Shown here one piece after another: positions 43,088 to 56,453 of a stretch of 64,000 nt of DNA (position 1 is the stretch's first letter; every line of letters begins with the position of its first letter). Source of the DNA: Miscanthus floridulus (taxonomy: Eukaryota; Streptophyta; Magnoliopsida; Poales; Poaceae); contig NC_089595.1 in assembly GCF_019320115.1 (NCBI RefSeq), forward strand, positions 110,500,461 through 110,564,460, read 5' to 3'. The notes beneath the pieces are model-generated. The model saw only the letters and a list, made by a program, of their open reading frames with translations. It ran no database searches and had not been told where the DNA came from. The position numbers and the translations under genes are program-made.

Positions 43088-45111
43088 GGCAGACCTGAAG
43101 GCACTATACCACAGCCCATCTTTAGCGTCGATGGGAGTCGTTAAAAGTAGCCATCTATTTGACTAGTGGATTTTAGTTTAAAGCGAAGTACTAGATAAAA
43201 AAGGAGCATTTGAGTTTAAAGCAAAGTATTGATCCGATTTACTCTGTGATCCAGTTCATTATTCTTTCTTAACTCTTAAGTAAGGATCTGCAAGTGGTGG
43301 GTATATGATAGTTATCTCTCATAGCACCTGTGACTGAGGCAACATCATGTTTTTACACTTGTTATATCACTATAGGGTTACTTTTTCAAAACAAAGCAGT
43401 AGGTTGTTGTTTATTTGAAGTTTCCAAGAAATACAATATTTGCTGATTTGAGCTAGCAGGATGATTTTGATGCTTGTGTTGTTATGTTCACCTCATCTTG
43501 TGTAGGCCTATCTCTGGCCCCAAGGAAGATTCATAAAGCTTAGTTTTTCATATATTGGTATGGAGTTTTTCATGTCCTATGAATGCAACAACAAGTGGAG
43601 TCTCTTTTTGTACTAACAGTAGAGGTGAGTTCTGTTACACATATGGGTGAAGATGCCTACTTTCACTAAGTAACAAGTGTGGATACATGATAGTGTACTG
43701 GACTATCTAGGCTCTCAATATGCTCCTGTCTTATTTCAAATAGGTTGACAATATTCAAATGAATAACAATTGTGTTGTAGAAGCTTGGTAGCTGGAAGAA
43801 GGCGCTATCACTTTCCAAGGCTGACCAGATATTGCTAGAAAATATGTTGTTGCAGCAGTAACTGGGTATTTCTATTCTATTGCTTGTGCATCTACTATGA
43901 AATTTGGCTATTAATTTTAGAGAACCTCTTGGAGTTTATCTTATTGGTTGTCTTTCTCCAACTTTGGTAAAAATTGTCGCTAATTGGATATTCATATTGC
44001 ATTTCAGCCATCCTGCAAGGCCTAGGCAGCGTACCTGATGGTGTCGACAAGTTAAAAGGGCTCATCGAAGCTGTGTTTTGTTTTGAACCTATTAGAGATA
44101 AGACTGTGAGCTCACTGTTAGTGAAATTTGAGCAGTGAGCTTTAGGTGTTAGTGAGCTAAGCTTTTGGTTACAAGTGGTGGATGTATGACTTTTGGTCAC
44201 ATGAGGTAGATGTAGGGATGTTGATGGCTTGCTCATGCACAAACTTCATGTTTGCGAGCTTCTAATCTATTTTGTACTTATGATCTTGAATCTATTTTCT
44301 GCTTGTAATTGTGTTCTAAGATGCCTGATGATATCTGTTTTTCTGCGTGATACAAGAGATCTAGACATTAGTCACTCCCTTTTTTTACGCCGTTTGAGTT
44401 TTTTTACATCTTATCGTATACGGTTTATGCTTTGTAGCGAGAGATTTTAGAACACAATAAGATACGAGGATCAAGAAGCTTCTCCAAATATCCCTGCATC
44501 TACATTACATATAAGAAACATAAGAAACCTAAACTTTGACATGGGGGCTAGTGTACGAATGTAGATTTCAGAATGACTGGAAACATACGAAGCTGCAGGC
44601 TGCAGCGAACAATTCAGGCAGGCATCAAAACAGCTTTAGGTAACACACAAATTGTAGGCAGCCTGAAACAGAAGTACGGATATTTTCATGGTAATAACAA
44701 GCACCACTACATCTCTATGCACCAGAATCAAAACATTAACATCCCCGTCTTTATTGTATAATAAACTCAGTTCTGGGCAGGTAACTGCAAGTTCAGAAAG
44801 ATTACAAGCTTAACAGGACACAGACCAAACATACCAAAACCATGACCATACAGATAGATACCTGGCGTTCCATTTTTTACTTCCATGAAACATATTCAGG
44901 TCGGCTTGCCCAATTGATGTAGCACTGACCCAAGTAGCAGCAGGTAATAAAAGGAAACGGTTTGATTGCTTTGGCGTGATACAAAACAAACCACAGTGAT
45001 GTGGTTTTGCAGAACTTGTCACAACAACATAGAAATATTATCTAAAGATAGGCCAATGATATGAAATGACTAAAATATTAACGTGCTCGGCCAAAGATGG
45101 TAAATTCCATG
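43088..45111. other. Intergenic, no gene recognised
   Basis: AT-rich sequence without domain-bearing frames on either strand. 44,800-45,111 may be the 3'UTR of the minus-strand F-box gene. Confidence 0.4.
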
Positions 45112-46266
45112 TCAGGCCAAGGCGCAGGGGACCGGATCAAATGCTGTGCCACATGCTATCCATTGCTTTTTGCGGCTGCATGGTAGCATACAATCAGGAA
45201 CCTTCTGCCACTCCCTTTTCAAAAGATTGTATGTAACAAGGCGGTTCATACGCTTCGCCTTCAAGGAGAGCATGAGCAAACCACTGTTGCCCAGGCATGT
45301 CATCTTCATGTGCTTACCGTAGAACTCTAAGCACTAGATATTTGGCATTCTGTCCACCTCCTTCCAGAGGAGAGTCATCTTCTGCAACTCCCATATGCAG
45401 ACACAGGTCGCTGCATTTTTTGCACAGTAGACCCACTAGCATAACCCTTCCCTGGAACTCGGCAAGTGTGTGGTCAGTCAGATGCAGTGGCAATGGGATG
45501 GCAAATTGCCTCCAAATCCCGGTGCTTACATCATATGACAAAACACCATCTGGTTCTGCGCACATGAAGTATACCGTGCTGCCAACCGCCACAGTCTGTG
45601 ACCTGAAATTTAGAGCAAGTGGAAGTTTGATGCCCGGAGGAAAAGTTCTAGGGCAAGACCACATGTTCTTTGTAGAGTCATAGACTTCATAAGTCCCATC
45701 ATTTCCTAATCACATTACTTTGTAGCCATCACTAGAACTTCTTCCATTCAACACCATCCCTACAGCGACTCTTGACCATCCCTGGACTGATCTTGGTGGG
45801 ATCTCCTTGAGTGATTGCATAAGAGGGTTGCAAATGTAGAAATTCCTGTGGCTTAGATCCAATAAACATACAAGGCCACCCACGGATGCCACTAGAATAA
45901 CTATCTTTATAGGAGTGAGAGGAATGGATGGGTGGTGCCATTTCTTCAGTGAAGGATCATACATTGCAACATTGTTGTTTGCATTCTCATGGGTGATTGT
46001 ATAGAACCATGGCAGTCCACGTGGAGCTTCAGAGTACTGATGAGAGAAACTGTCTGAGCCCAAAAGAGAAGACCACTTTCGGCAGACAGTGCGGAATCGA
46101 AAAATTGCAGCAACTGGAAGCCTTGCAATGACTGTTTCAAAAAGATCTTGAGGGAAATCTCTCCAGATCTCTTGTTGCATTACTTTAGTTTTGTTTGAGG
46201 AAGGTGCTTTTCACGGTTTCGATCTCTCCGTGGTCGTTTCCGAAGGGGAGATTGGTTAGTTTCCAT
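45112..46266 (-). pseudogene. F-box/kelch-repeat protein gene, At5g15710-like, multiply broken
   Basis: The start codon at 46266 gives METNQSPLRKRPRRDRNREK. The F-box (EIWRDFPQDLFETVIARLPV...FRFRTVCRKWSSLL) and a kelch-like C-terminal domain (SVGGLVCLLDLSHRNFYICN; AVGSTVYFMCAEPDGVLSYD; ELQKM...LWKEVD) follow. Defects: a likely one-base deletion at about 46182 (stop after QTKLK), TGA for Trp at 45712-45710, an extra A in a six-base run at 45416-45421, and TAG for Trp at 45336-45334. The last frame ends ACGTAFDPVPCALA at 45112. F-box proteins of this type recruit targets to SCF ubiquitin ligases. Nearly the whole single-exon gene is present, so it may be a recent retro-copy or duplicate. I saw no poly-A tail. 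Confidence 0.8.
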
Positions 46267-46339
46267 GATCTTCAGTAATTCTGAGCTGTATCCAGACCTT
46301 CCCCCACAATAATCATCCTTGATTGAACCATGTTCGAAG

Positions 46340-46681
46340 CAGGGTTTCCAATTTCGGTATTGCAAAAATTTCGGCCACCACCGAAACTACCAAATTTCGT
46401 GAAATTCGGCCAAAATTTCGGCGAATTTTTTTTAGAGACTAGCACATGAAGTATGCTTTTTCTAAAAAAACATTTAAATCTAAACAAATATTAGTATGAT
46501 TTATGACTACACATCTATTGAATACAAAAAATATGCAATATAAACAATAAAAAATTGAGTCTAAAGTTATATAACACATGTATTAGTGTATTACAAAATT
46601 TCGGATTTTTCTTTCGACCACCACCGAAATTACCAAATTTCGTGAAATTTTGCCAAAATTTTGCCGAAATTTTGAACCCTG
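46340..46681. mobile_element. hAT-type MITE with 8-bp target duplication
   Basis: Starts CAGGGTTTCCAATTTCGG and ends CCGAAATTTTGAACCCTG, inverted repeats with few mismatches. The 8-bp GTTCGAAG occurs on both sides (46332-46339 and 46682-46689). A block (ccaccaccgaaactaccaaa) is repeated directly near each end. It lies 74 bp upstream of the F-box start. Confidence 0.85.
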
Positions 46682-46689
46682 GTTCGAAG

Positions 46690-48274
46690 TCAAGTAAATA
46701 CCACCTGTAAGATATTCATAAACCCAGTTAGTCCATCTTATTCAAGGGAAAACTAGTCTGGAGGGTACGGACAAGATTCGTTTACTGCAAAAGAAAAGGC
46801 ATAATACAATCTATAACCCCCAGTTTAGTTGTTTACCATTCGAAACATTGTTTTGGACAAAAATGCATACAGAAGTATGAAAGCTGCATATCAAAAATGC
46901 ATGCCAAGTTCTTGTGCAAACAACACTCCATCACGGCAAGCCAATGCTTCCGTGGTCAGGACATTCAGGCAATTGTCATACCATTTGGCTCGGCCTGCAA
47001 TGCATCTCCCAATTGAAGACTTAAGATTGTTTCTTTCTCTTACTTTAGTTACCTTCATGCTTTTACCATGAGATCAAATGATGCACTTACACATGTCTTG
47101 ATCATATCTGATTTCTGAGGATGCAGGTACCATATATGAATATTTGAGCAAACTAACTGCTCACAATGTCTGACCAATTCTGATTCATAGTTATTGTTCT
47201 AAGGGATGTCAAATCGCCACTAAAAACTAGTTTATTCTATGCATCACAGCATGATAACGTTACATTTCTACAACGCCAGATGCAGTGCTTAAAATTTCAC
47301 ATCTTCTTTCAGGTGCTTAAAATTTCATTTTTCTTTTAGGCGATGTTATCAGCCTTTGGATCAAGATCCAACGCCCCAGCTGCACCAGCCACTGTTCATC
47401 TTCTTCCTTAGCTCTCTTCCTCCCCTGAAAGCTATCTATGGTTGAAACGACAATAACAGAAAGCCCTTGCAATCATGAATTTTGCCTGTTAGCTCAATAC
47501 TCCAAGCATAGAAAATCTTGGATAAGTAGGTTCCGCTAATCAAGTAACTAGTAACTGATAATCTTAATCAATAACCAACAGGCCTCAATTAGGAATACAG
47601 AACATGAAAGGAATATGCAAACAAAAGCATGATACAACAATGTGCAGTGTTCAAGTAAACAGATAAGAGCAATCTTGCTTTCACTGAGATCTTTTCTGCT
47701 CAAAAGCCAAAAAAGGAGAAAGCAACAGCTAATAATTGCAGTTGCAGATATCGAATACACGTCATATTGCTTTCTAGGTGTATCATGCAGATGCCTAAGA
47801 ATAGCTATAACACTGAACTTGATAATTCCACCTTTTTAGGTAAAAATGCAGAAAATATTTAGGAACTTGTGAACAAAGAACCATCCAGAAGCAGATGCAT
47901 CAAATTGAGGTGCTTTTAAGGAATAAGCAGTATAAAGCAATATTCCTCAACTTATGGCTTTTCAGATAAAAATGCTTCGTTCGCAGGCAGAGCAGCACAC
48001 ATTTCCATTGTACAGGATTGTTCTAGAAATCTATGAGAACAATCAACAGACATAGGAAGCAAACAGCAAGGGTATGGGTTTCACATGACAAGGAAAGCAA
48101 ACGTGCTAAATAGTGTAGTGTTTACACAAGACTAGGCCATTTTAGTTACCTTTGGCAAATCATATATCTGGCACATCCTTAGGGAGCATTGTTTCCTACA
48201 AATGAAGAGGAACATTACCCATAAGTACACATGCCTCACAGACAGCCAGTTTTCAGCTTTGATGAACATTACAC
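46690..48274. other. Intergenic, no gene recognised
   Basis: No domain-bearing frame on either strand. An 80-codon plus frame at 46829 and a 70-codon minus frame at 47548 have no recognisable features. The right part may be the 3' end of the FAR1-type gene. Confidence 0.4.
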
Positions 48275-50431
48275 TTAGCTTACCTCTTCTCTCTTGGAGC
48301 ATGTTCGCCGATTGTGACCCTCACCCTTACACATGGTACATTTCTTCTTAGATTTATCTAAAACTGACTTCAACTTTTTCTTCAGGGCCCCTCTGCCAGG
48401 CACATGTATGGGATCAAAGACATCTGCAGAATCAACATCCAGGGCTTGCGGCAGCACAGGACCAAACCTCTTGCCTCCGTTCTCTCCTCCATTTGGAGGG
48501 ATCATAGCAGCTTCCTCATGAAGAACGCGTTTCAGCCGCCCATATGCTTCAAGTGATTGAGATGCTACGAAGGATGCCGTTTGACTGATATTGTGTAGCT
48601 CATGGTACCTCTATAGGCTATCGGAATAGTCATACATGGCGCTCTTCCTTATAGGAGGAAATCCACGCTTGGCCCCCCTCGTCCACCTTTCCAAAACACT
48701 GCAGTCTGGAAGCTTGTGTTCTCCTCGACGACCCAATACAAAGAAGATGTGTGAGCATTGGGTTCCAAGGGACTGTAACTTTAGACAAGAACAAGAAATT
48801 TCCTTCAGCTTGCGTTCAACAACGCATATCTCACATTTCACATAGTATTGTTTGTCTCCTTTTATCAACCCTTCCAACAATATACTCAACAATATCATAG
48901 CCATCTATAGTCTCAATCCAATAACACTTATCGGCTGCTTTTACACTGTAATGCACATCAGCAAAATAAACACTTGGTGTGAACAAATTCGCAGCCACTT
49001 TCTCAATAGTTGAAGCATCTGGTTGTAAGCATGGCTTAGAACTTGCTTGAAAGTCCAGATACACTTCATTACTACGCAACTTTGAAAGACAGTGGTCAAC
49101 ATGCTGTATCAGCTCTAACAGTGTCATTTTCCAATCTAGATTAAACTGAATCCTAGAGTGTAGGCTCTCACTATGCTGGTTGCTCCTCAGTCCTAAGTAG
49201 CACTTACCAGCATGATACGCCACACACCAGATTTCCCTCATCTCATACATCTGGTACAGCCAAGAGTCCTTATCTGTAACTTTCTCCTTTGCGAAGAATG
49301 CTATCCATTTCCTCTCAATCTTTTCTATGGAGCAACGATCATAAAGAAAACCCCTAACCTTATCCTTTAGATCCTGGGTGTGAAGATTATGCGCAATGCA
49401 CACCTCAATATGCCATACGCATAGCCTATGCGATGAATTCGGCCACACAATACTGATTGCTTTCTGCATAGCACGGTCTCCATCGGTGATCATAGAAACT
49501 GGATGCTTCTGAATCATGGCATCACAGAATGACCTAAGCAGCCACACATACGACTTAGTATCCTCATGAGAAAGAATTCCACAGGCAAAAAGAACCATGC
49601 TTTTATGGTGATTCACCCCAACAAAAGGAACAAGGGTCAGGTTGTATCGATTTGTTTTGTACGTGCCATCAAACACGATGACATCACCAAACGCTCTATA
49701 ATCCATCTGACATTGAAAGTCACACCAGAGCAGTCCCGTCAGGTGCCCTCTCCCATAAGTCTTGTACTGGAAAAACAAATCAGGATCTCTACATTTCGAT
49801 TCTGTCATGTAACTGATGATTGCTCGAGCATCACCACCGAAAAGTGTCTCTGCCTTGTTGCGATGGTAGAAATTGTAAAGGCCCTTGATGTAAATCCAAC
49901 CTTATCATACCCACCATACCACCTAACCATAATATCCATTATCTGGTGTTTGCGGATCCCAGAAATCTACAGCTGCATAATCTCTGCTTTCTGATCATCG
50001 CTGATTCTTCTATGTGAATGCAGAAAGCAAGCAAGGTCTGGTTCCATCATCGGATGGTTGTGCTCGTCGATGAAATCCTTCACATACCACTGCTCTGTGT
50101 TCGGATCCTGTGCAATCACAAGTTGAGCACGGCATCCACAACGAGTGATATTCCGCGGCCTCCGCTTCTTGATCTCCCTCCTCACTTCCTTCTCTGCGCG
50201 GAAACCTTCATAGCTGCAAACAAACTTCTGAAGGGTCCTCTCATTGTGGCCGTTGTCCCACTCGTAGTATTCCTTTCTCACACTAAATCCTTTCTCATAA
50301 GCGTAGTTGTTATAAAACTCAAATCCGTCGTCCTCACTGCCAAACATCTTCATAACAATTTCACTGTACTCTAGCAAAGAATCATCATCCAACATTTCCT
50401 CCTGAAAAATGAAGCTTTCATTAGGATGCAT
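48275..50431 (-). pseudogene. FAR1/FHY3-type (FRS) gene derived from a MULE transposase, broken
   Basis: From 50431: MHPNESF, the FAR1 DNA-binding (WRKY-GCM1 type) domain (DGFEFYNNYAYEKGFSVRKE...CGCRAQLVI...DEHNHPM). TAG follows at 49969-49967. The linker (ISGIRKHQIMDIMV) is frameshifted near 49890. The MULE transposase-like domain (DVIVFDGTYKTNRYNLTLVP; MITDGDRAMQKAI; CVWHI) is in one long frame to about 48860. After another frameshift near 48865 come the SWIM zinc finger (CSCLKLQSLGTQCSH), TAG at 48613-48611, and a C-terminal CCHC knuckle (CTMCKGEGHNRRTC). Domain order is that of the full FAR1/FRS family, which act as light-signalling transcription factors. Two stops and two shifts make this copy non-functional. 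Confidence 0.8.
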
Positions 50432-52140
50432 AGGTTTTCATTATTGAAATTCACTTTGCACTTGAAGTTTCAAATTTCAGTAGCCTGCCATGTTCTAAAA
50501 CAGCAGCCTATGTTTATATGCATTTAGAAACTTGGAACCAGCCAAGGTGTAATAGAAACAAGCTGCACCAAGGTGTAACAGAAACCAGCCAAGGTGCATG
50601 AGCAGTGACCTATTATATCCAAAAATAATACAAGACAACCCCGACAAGAGGGAAAGATAATCACATAACTAAAACATCAATAAGCTTCACTAACACCAAG
50701 TGAATCCACAACTGGAGGAAAAGCAATAGCTATGCTAATTAATTGAACACAAATAGATGAAATAACTCTACCAATTTGTCAAGGATGCAGAACTTATATC
50801 ACCAGCAGAACAGTTAACAAGTCTGTAGTAGTAGACATATAAACAATAAACTGCTAGTCCTCTAATAAAGTGAGAAACCATGTTAATACTTAGCACAAGT
50901 CTCAAGTGTAAATGATTGTGTTGTGTGTTAACTCATTCTTGAACAGTCCCTTGTCATAACAATTTGTGACATATATACCTAGCCTTGCATACCAAGAGAA
51001 TAGAAGCAGTGTTGATAGTCACTATTGAAGTCATGAAAAAGAAAGCAAAGAAAGAAGTAGCTAGGCTGAACAATTAATGAAGTAGGCAGGTGCACTGTAT
51101 TACTGAACAAAGAATGCTCTAGAAGTACCAATTTTGAAGTAAATCATGAAAACTACTAGAGCATTCTGTGCCTTCCAAACAGGACTGGAAACTACTGAGT
51201 TTTAATCTCCCAAATGTTTGCTCGATAAAATTGAATTCAGATTCAGGTAGAGATCTTCATTCACCGCAATTTCAGTTCCATCAATACATGAAAGTATATT
51301 CACTCACTGCAGATGCACTCTCCAAACCATGAAGTGATTTCTCATGACTTCTGTCAAGTGTATTTATATAAAGAACACACTACCAAGTACCAAAAGCGCA
51401 GGAAAGAGACAAACGCATTTTTAAGTAAGTATTAGATAATAAACGACACATAATTTTTACTTGTCAAATTTGAGAGCTTTCTAGGAACACTCAACAAATG
51501 ATAAAGTAATGAGAACCTGAAGGATGTTGAGCTACTGCCAAAGAAGACTACTCACTTAAAAGGCAAGCAAAAAAACAAAAGGGAAACTAGCAGATTACTC
51601 TCTGAACAAAGGCAAAGTGACAACATGTATCACTACTTACAAGAGAGTACATTAAGCAATAATAGCACAAAGGGCACCCTCTTAACAATCCACCACTATA
51701 GGTCTAATGCATCAAAATCAGTGAATGGATATTGACATGCAGAGAGATCCTCCACTTCTGAATCCAAACCTCAGTTCACAAACCAGGACCACTCATCTCA
51801 TCTACAACGCTAGACATGGATTCATCGGAAACAGAAAACTATACATAGTAGTCTAATCTACATAATGATTTATCAGAAACAGAAAACTATACATAGTAGT
51901 CTAATCTATGTAATGAGCACGAATCAGCAGGCAGACATCAAAAATTGCAAGAACAATATATACCACACTAAAAATGATAATTGACGATTACTGTACCATC
52001 GACCACGGTGGAGAAACCAGAAATGCTCATAGTAGCACATAAAGAAAACAGAGCATCACGGAACGGAACCTTAAAATATATTCTGAACACCAGAAATAGA
52101 GTAATGTAATCATATGATCGGATTACAGGGGAGTTGGTAC
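50432..52140. other. Likely intron or upstream region of the FAR1-type gene
   Basis: AT-rich, no exon recognised. A strong minus-strand donor (CTCGAG|GTACCA) at 52140 suggests this stretch is an intron between a GC-rich first exon and the FAR1 exon. A duplicated tatacatagtagtctaatct (51841, 51889) is present. Confidence 0.4.
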
Positions 52141-52290
52141 CTCGAGCTGGCGTCGGACTGGAGGGCGGCGAGGGCGCGTGGGAATCCGGCGGACTCGACG
52201 AAGGCGGTGACGGAGGCGACCACCGCGGCCCTCGCGCTGGGGGCGGGGGCAGTGGCGCGGCTGGGCCGTCGTCACGACGAGGCTCCGGCG
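52141..52290 (-). other. GC-rich first exon with a LisH-like segment
   Basis: One minus-strand frame reads VVASVTAFVESAGFPRALAA followed by LQSDASS before the donor at 52140. This resembles a LisH motif (helix, then GFxRALxAL). No ATG precedes it in frame; the frame opens after TGA. It could be a start exon that lost its ATG, unrelated to the FAR1 exons. Confidence 0.3.
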
Positions 52291-53319
52291 GCGGCTAGAG
52301 GGAGGGAGAGAGCAGGGCAGCGGTCGCTAGGGTAAGAGCAGGGCAGTGCGGGCGATGGCAGGCCGGCGCGGCGCCGTGCGAGGGCGGTGGCGGTGGCGGC
52401 TTTGGTGAATGAGACAGCGCGTGCAGGGTCGGGGCGTCGGGCGATGCCGAGTGCGAGGGCGAGTTGGGACGACGGTGTCGGGCGCGGATCGGGGAGGGGG
52501 CGCGGCGAGTAGTGATAGGCACGTGAAATGACCAACATACCCTTTATGATGATAATTAATATTTTGTGGAGGCAATGGGAGGCAACGCGAGGCAATTTCA
52601 AGTACTGTAAAAGGGCTCATAATTTGGAACAGAGGGAGTAAATTTGAAGTAGACAAATGGGAATAGACTCCAGCTGCATTTTTCTAGAAAACATGTGTAC
52701 ACTTACAGAACTGTGTAGAGAAAATACATAGCTTCATAAGACATAACTACACAATACTGAAATGCCAGGAGTGTACATCAACTGGCTAGATGCTCTGCAA
52801 TGTGACTTCTTTCATGTAAGTACATGTCACTGCTTTTTGGCTGCCTCATGACTTCTATTGCTCTTCTTCTCTTTTTCCAATGGAATAAGCTAAGGCATGT
52901 GGTACTTGTAAGTATCTGAAGCTGCTCATAATGTAACACCTCTGTGTACTTTTCACTAGGCTATTCAGATGGCAGCTGCTAGCTGCTCATTATGTTCCAA
53001 GGCATAGCTTGCATTAAGGAAGTTAATCGTGATGGAGCTCTGTTAGCCTGTTACTGAAAACCACATGGAAAATAAAAGACAGAGCATTATATAATAGCCC
53101 AAGATTAAGCTAGAAAATAGCAATAGACGATAACAACTATAATAGCAAGAAAGGGTACTAGCTAAGGGAAATAGCTATTTTACTGAGCATGTAAAAGGAA
53201 AACTAAATGCTTCTGAAACAGTTTCATCTTGATGTAACTATTCTCTTAGAAGATATGCACTGAAACAGTCCATCATTTTGTGGCAATAACTCTAAGCTAT
53301 ATGCATATTTAATTGTCTA

Positions 53320-54095
53320 TAAGCGTATGGGCCTGGGTCAAAACTCTGACACCATCGAAGAGACTGGCACGCCTCAATGTAACCCATGGCCATGATGGGC
53401 CATACCTGAGGGTTCACATGAAGAACAGCGTCGGACGTGCCGATGCTGTTCTGCATAACCCTCATACGAACGATGACAGGCGCGTTAGTTCACCACGATG
53501 TCCGCCGGGACGGGATGGAACGCCATGACCGGCAGACGATGCCTACGCATGGCGCCAGTAACGGACAGGGTCGCGACGTGGAGCTGTCCCTATTGACATC
53601 TACAGGATCGGCAAGACCCACATGAAGGAGAAGAAGGACCCGGCGATCCTGAAGTCCTTCTTCTCTCTCTCGTTCTTCTTTTTTCCTTCGTTGTAACCCA
53701 CGCTTTCCCTTGGCCTATAAAAGGGAAAGCAGGGCATCCCATGAAAGGGATCCAATTCAGGACCGATTGATCGACCCATCGAAGATCCGATCTAATCCAG
53801 ATCCATACAAGACCGAACCACGAGATAAACACACATGAACACACGCTAAGCAGCGATCGAGCTCTCAGCATCCGTTTACTTCTTCCATCAGAGACTTGGG
53901 ATCTGTTCTCTCTCTTGCCTATTTATAATCCCTACTACAAACTTTCAGTGCTAGTAACATGAGCAACAACGACGAACTGGACGAAGAGACTTTCAACCCG
54001 AACCAGTATAAACCTCGTGTCCTCTAAGCACACCATCTGAGCTAGACGCGCAATACTAGAAATTTACCCGTTGGTGGTAACTCGAAACACCGACA
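53320..54095 (+). mobile_element. Ty3/gypsy 5' LTR (plus)
   Basis: Ends ACTCGAAACACCGACA at 54095, followed by GTTGGCACGCCAGGTAGGGG as primer-binding and leader sequence. A TATA box (CCTATAAAAGGGAAAGC) is at 53715. It belongs to the same family as the minus-strand LTR at 8356. The left edge is uncertain. Confidence 0.7.
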
Positions 54096-54149
54096 GTTGG
54101 CACGCCAGGTAGGGGCCTTTTGCGCATCTCGACGTCTACACCAGGCCTC

Positions 54150-56453
54150 GGATGGCTAGTCACGGCATTAGCTGGGTCCCGGGCGCGCACGTGCGCTTCA
54201 GGAACCTGGACTTCATCGTCATGACAGAGGGAGAGTTGATGCAGGCTCCCATCGCCGTCCAACCTCTCCACTCCATAGGCCTCGACGCAACCGCTGAGGC
54301 GCTTGAGGAGCTGTAGCTGCACGCACCGAAAGCCTGTGCCCCCGGGAGCGACCAGCTCCTCGACTTCGATTACAGGAGGCTAGAGCGCCAGCTCGATGCC
54401 TTCCTGGGACCCTGACCTTCCCGGCAGGACCTAGGCCGCCTCACCTTCTCCTTTGCAATGTCATAACACAGCTGGCCAGGGGAGAGTCGCTTTCCCTGGA
54501 ATACCTCATCTAGAGCGCCTCGACAGTGCTCCCGTCTAGTCTCCGCAACGCCGCAGAGACCGTTGGCCACCTTATGGCGCAACGCACACCTCCATCCCCC
54601 ATGAACGATGAGTTCGTGGGGATGACCGAATATGTTGCGAAATCTTTCCACGACCTCCTCGTAGGAGAATCAGGGTCGCCCTCTGACTCTGACTCCAGCA
54701 GGGGGAACCATCACCCTTCTCATGAATGTTTCATGGCAGGTACCCCCGAGGGACACGTCGAAAGCATCCACGTGGGAGAAGCTACCCCAACGAATGACTT
54801 CGACGACGAGGTCGAGAGGGATGAAGGGGCCCCACCTTGCCTATGGGTAGAGCAGCTGAAGACCTAGCACCAAGAGCTCGAGGAAGCACGACTCCAGCTC
54901 GAGCAAGAGATCGAGCACCACGGAGACCATGGGCGTGCACGCGCCATGGCTCGTGACATGAATTGGAGGATCATCGAGGACGATGAAGCCCTCCCACACT
55001 TCATCTGGGCAAGCCAGAACATCGCCACCACAGCAGCCTTGCTCTAGGGGCTTCCGAGGCCCGCAACGGCCGAGGATCGTCGGGCCCATTGTGAGATTCG
55101 CACACCACTCAAGCGTGCGGCGGCATAGCAGGCTAAGAGCTCATTGTCCCGACGACACGAGCTCGACGCCAGCCAGCGCGCGCTCTCAGAGCAGCCCAAC
55201 AGGGACGTGTCAGACCACCAAGCGCAGCAAGGCGGCAGGCCATGCACCACGGTCCTGGTGCATGAGCATCTTAGCCTTCACTGTGACGCGTGCGACCCCC
55301 TCGACGCCCATAGACGTACTCGCGGTGATGCGAGGGAGGGGGCAAGCCATGGCTACCACCCTCATCATGGCGGACGCTACGACAGTGACGAGGACCGAAG
55401 CCCGAGGCCCAACTTGCTGGGACCTCAGGCCTTTGGCCGACACATCCTCAACGCTGTCTTTCCACTGCGGTACCGACCATCGACCAACATCTCGAGATAC
55501 TCTAGGGAAAAGAACCCCAGACTGTGGCTCGAGTATTATCGACTTGCTTGCCAAGCTAGTGGGGCGGATAATGATGATTTCATTATCTGCAACCCTCCAT
55601 TGTTCCTGGCTGATTTAGCGCAAATATGGTTGGAACACCTTCCACCCAACCGAATCCAAAGTTAGGCGGACCTAAAAGAAATCTTCGTGGGAAACTTTCA
55701 GGGCACATACGCGTGTCCTGGGAACCCCTAGGATCTCAAAAACTATCGGTAGAAGTCCGAGTAAACTCTTCGTGGGTACATCCAACACTTCTCCTGGTAG
55801 TACAACGAGCTGCCCAACGTCGTTGACGCCGACGTCATAGGAGCTTTCTTGTCTGGGACCACCTGTGAGTCCCTAGTTCACAAGCTAGGACATAAGGACC
55901 CGCAAACCACCAAGGAGCTCCTTGACATCACCACCAGCCACGCCTCGGGCGAGGAGGTGGTCGGGGCAATTTTTGACCGCCTCAAAGGCAAGACGAAACT
56001 GGACAAGGACACCAATGAAGGTGCCTCCAACCGTCCCAACAAGAAGAAGAACAAGCAGTGGCGTGAGGGCTCGCTCATGGCCACCGCCGACCGCAAGGGG
56101 GGTTAGAAGCCCACCGAGGGTACCCCGGACCACTTCGAGAAGATGCTTGAAGGGCCATGCCTGAACCATGCTTTCCCCGTCGAGCACCTATACAAGGACT
56201 ACGTCCTCTTGAAGCGGTCTTGTCCGGAAGCTCCAACAAGGGGGAGCATAGGAAGGAGCCTAGCAAGATGAAGCACGCGACGTTGCCCTCCTCCGCTCGG
56301 CCAAGTACCAACAAGCGTTGCATCGGAACCTATGGTAGAACCACCCAAAATAGCACACTTCTAGAGGCGCTCGCCTTCCACCAGACACTAAGCACCCTGA
56401 AAACGAGATTTGAGCAGTTCCATCGAGCACACCCCAAGGGAGAACTCGAATAA
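54150..56453 (+). pseudogene. Gypsy gag polyprotein, degenerate and truncated
   Basis: Successive frames give the leader, then gag: QAFGRHILNAVFPLRYRPST, EKNPRLWLEYYRLACQASGA, IWLEHLPPNRIQS. After TAG the sequence continues out of frame, then reads GTTCESLVHKLGHKDPQTTK and ELLDITTSHASGEEVVGAIF. The capsid-like region matches the gag at 8.9-9.6 kb. Several stops (TAG for CAG and TGG) and frame changes occur. Protease, reverse transcriptase and RNase H are absent; only the integrase tail reappears at 60.44 kb. Confidence 0.75.

Noticed and set aside
49566..50374. Plus-strand frames across the FAR1 region
   Set aside because: Antisense shadows of the MULE/FAR1 coding sequence on the minus strand.
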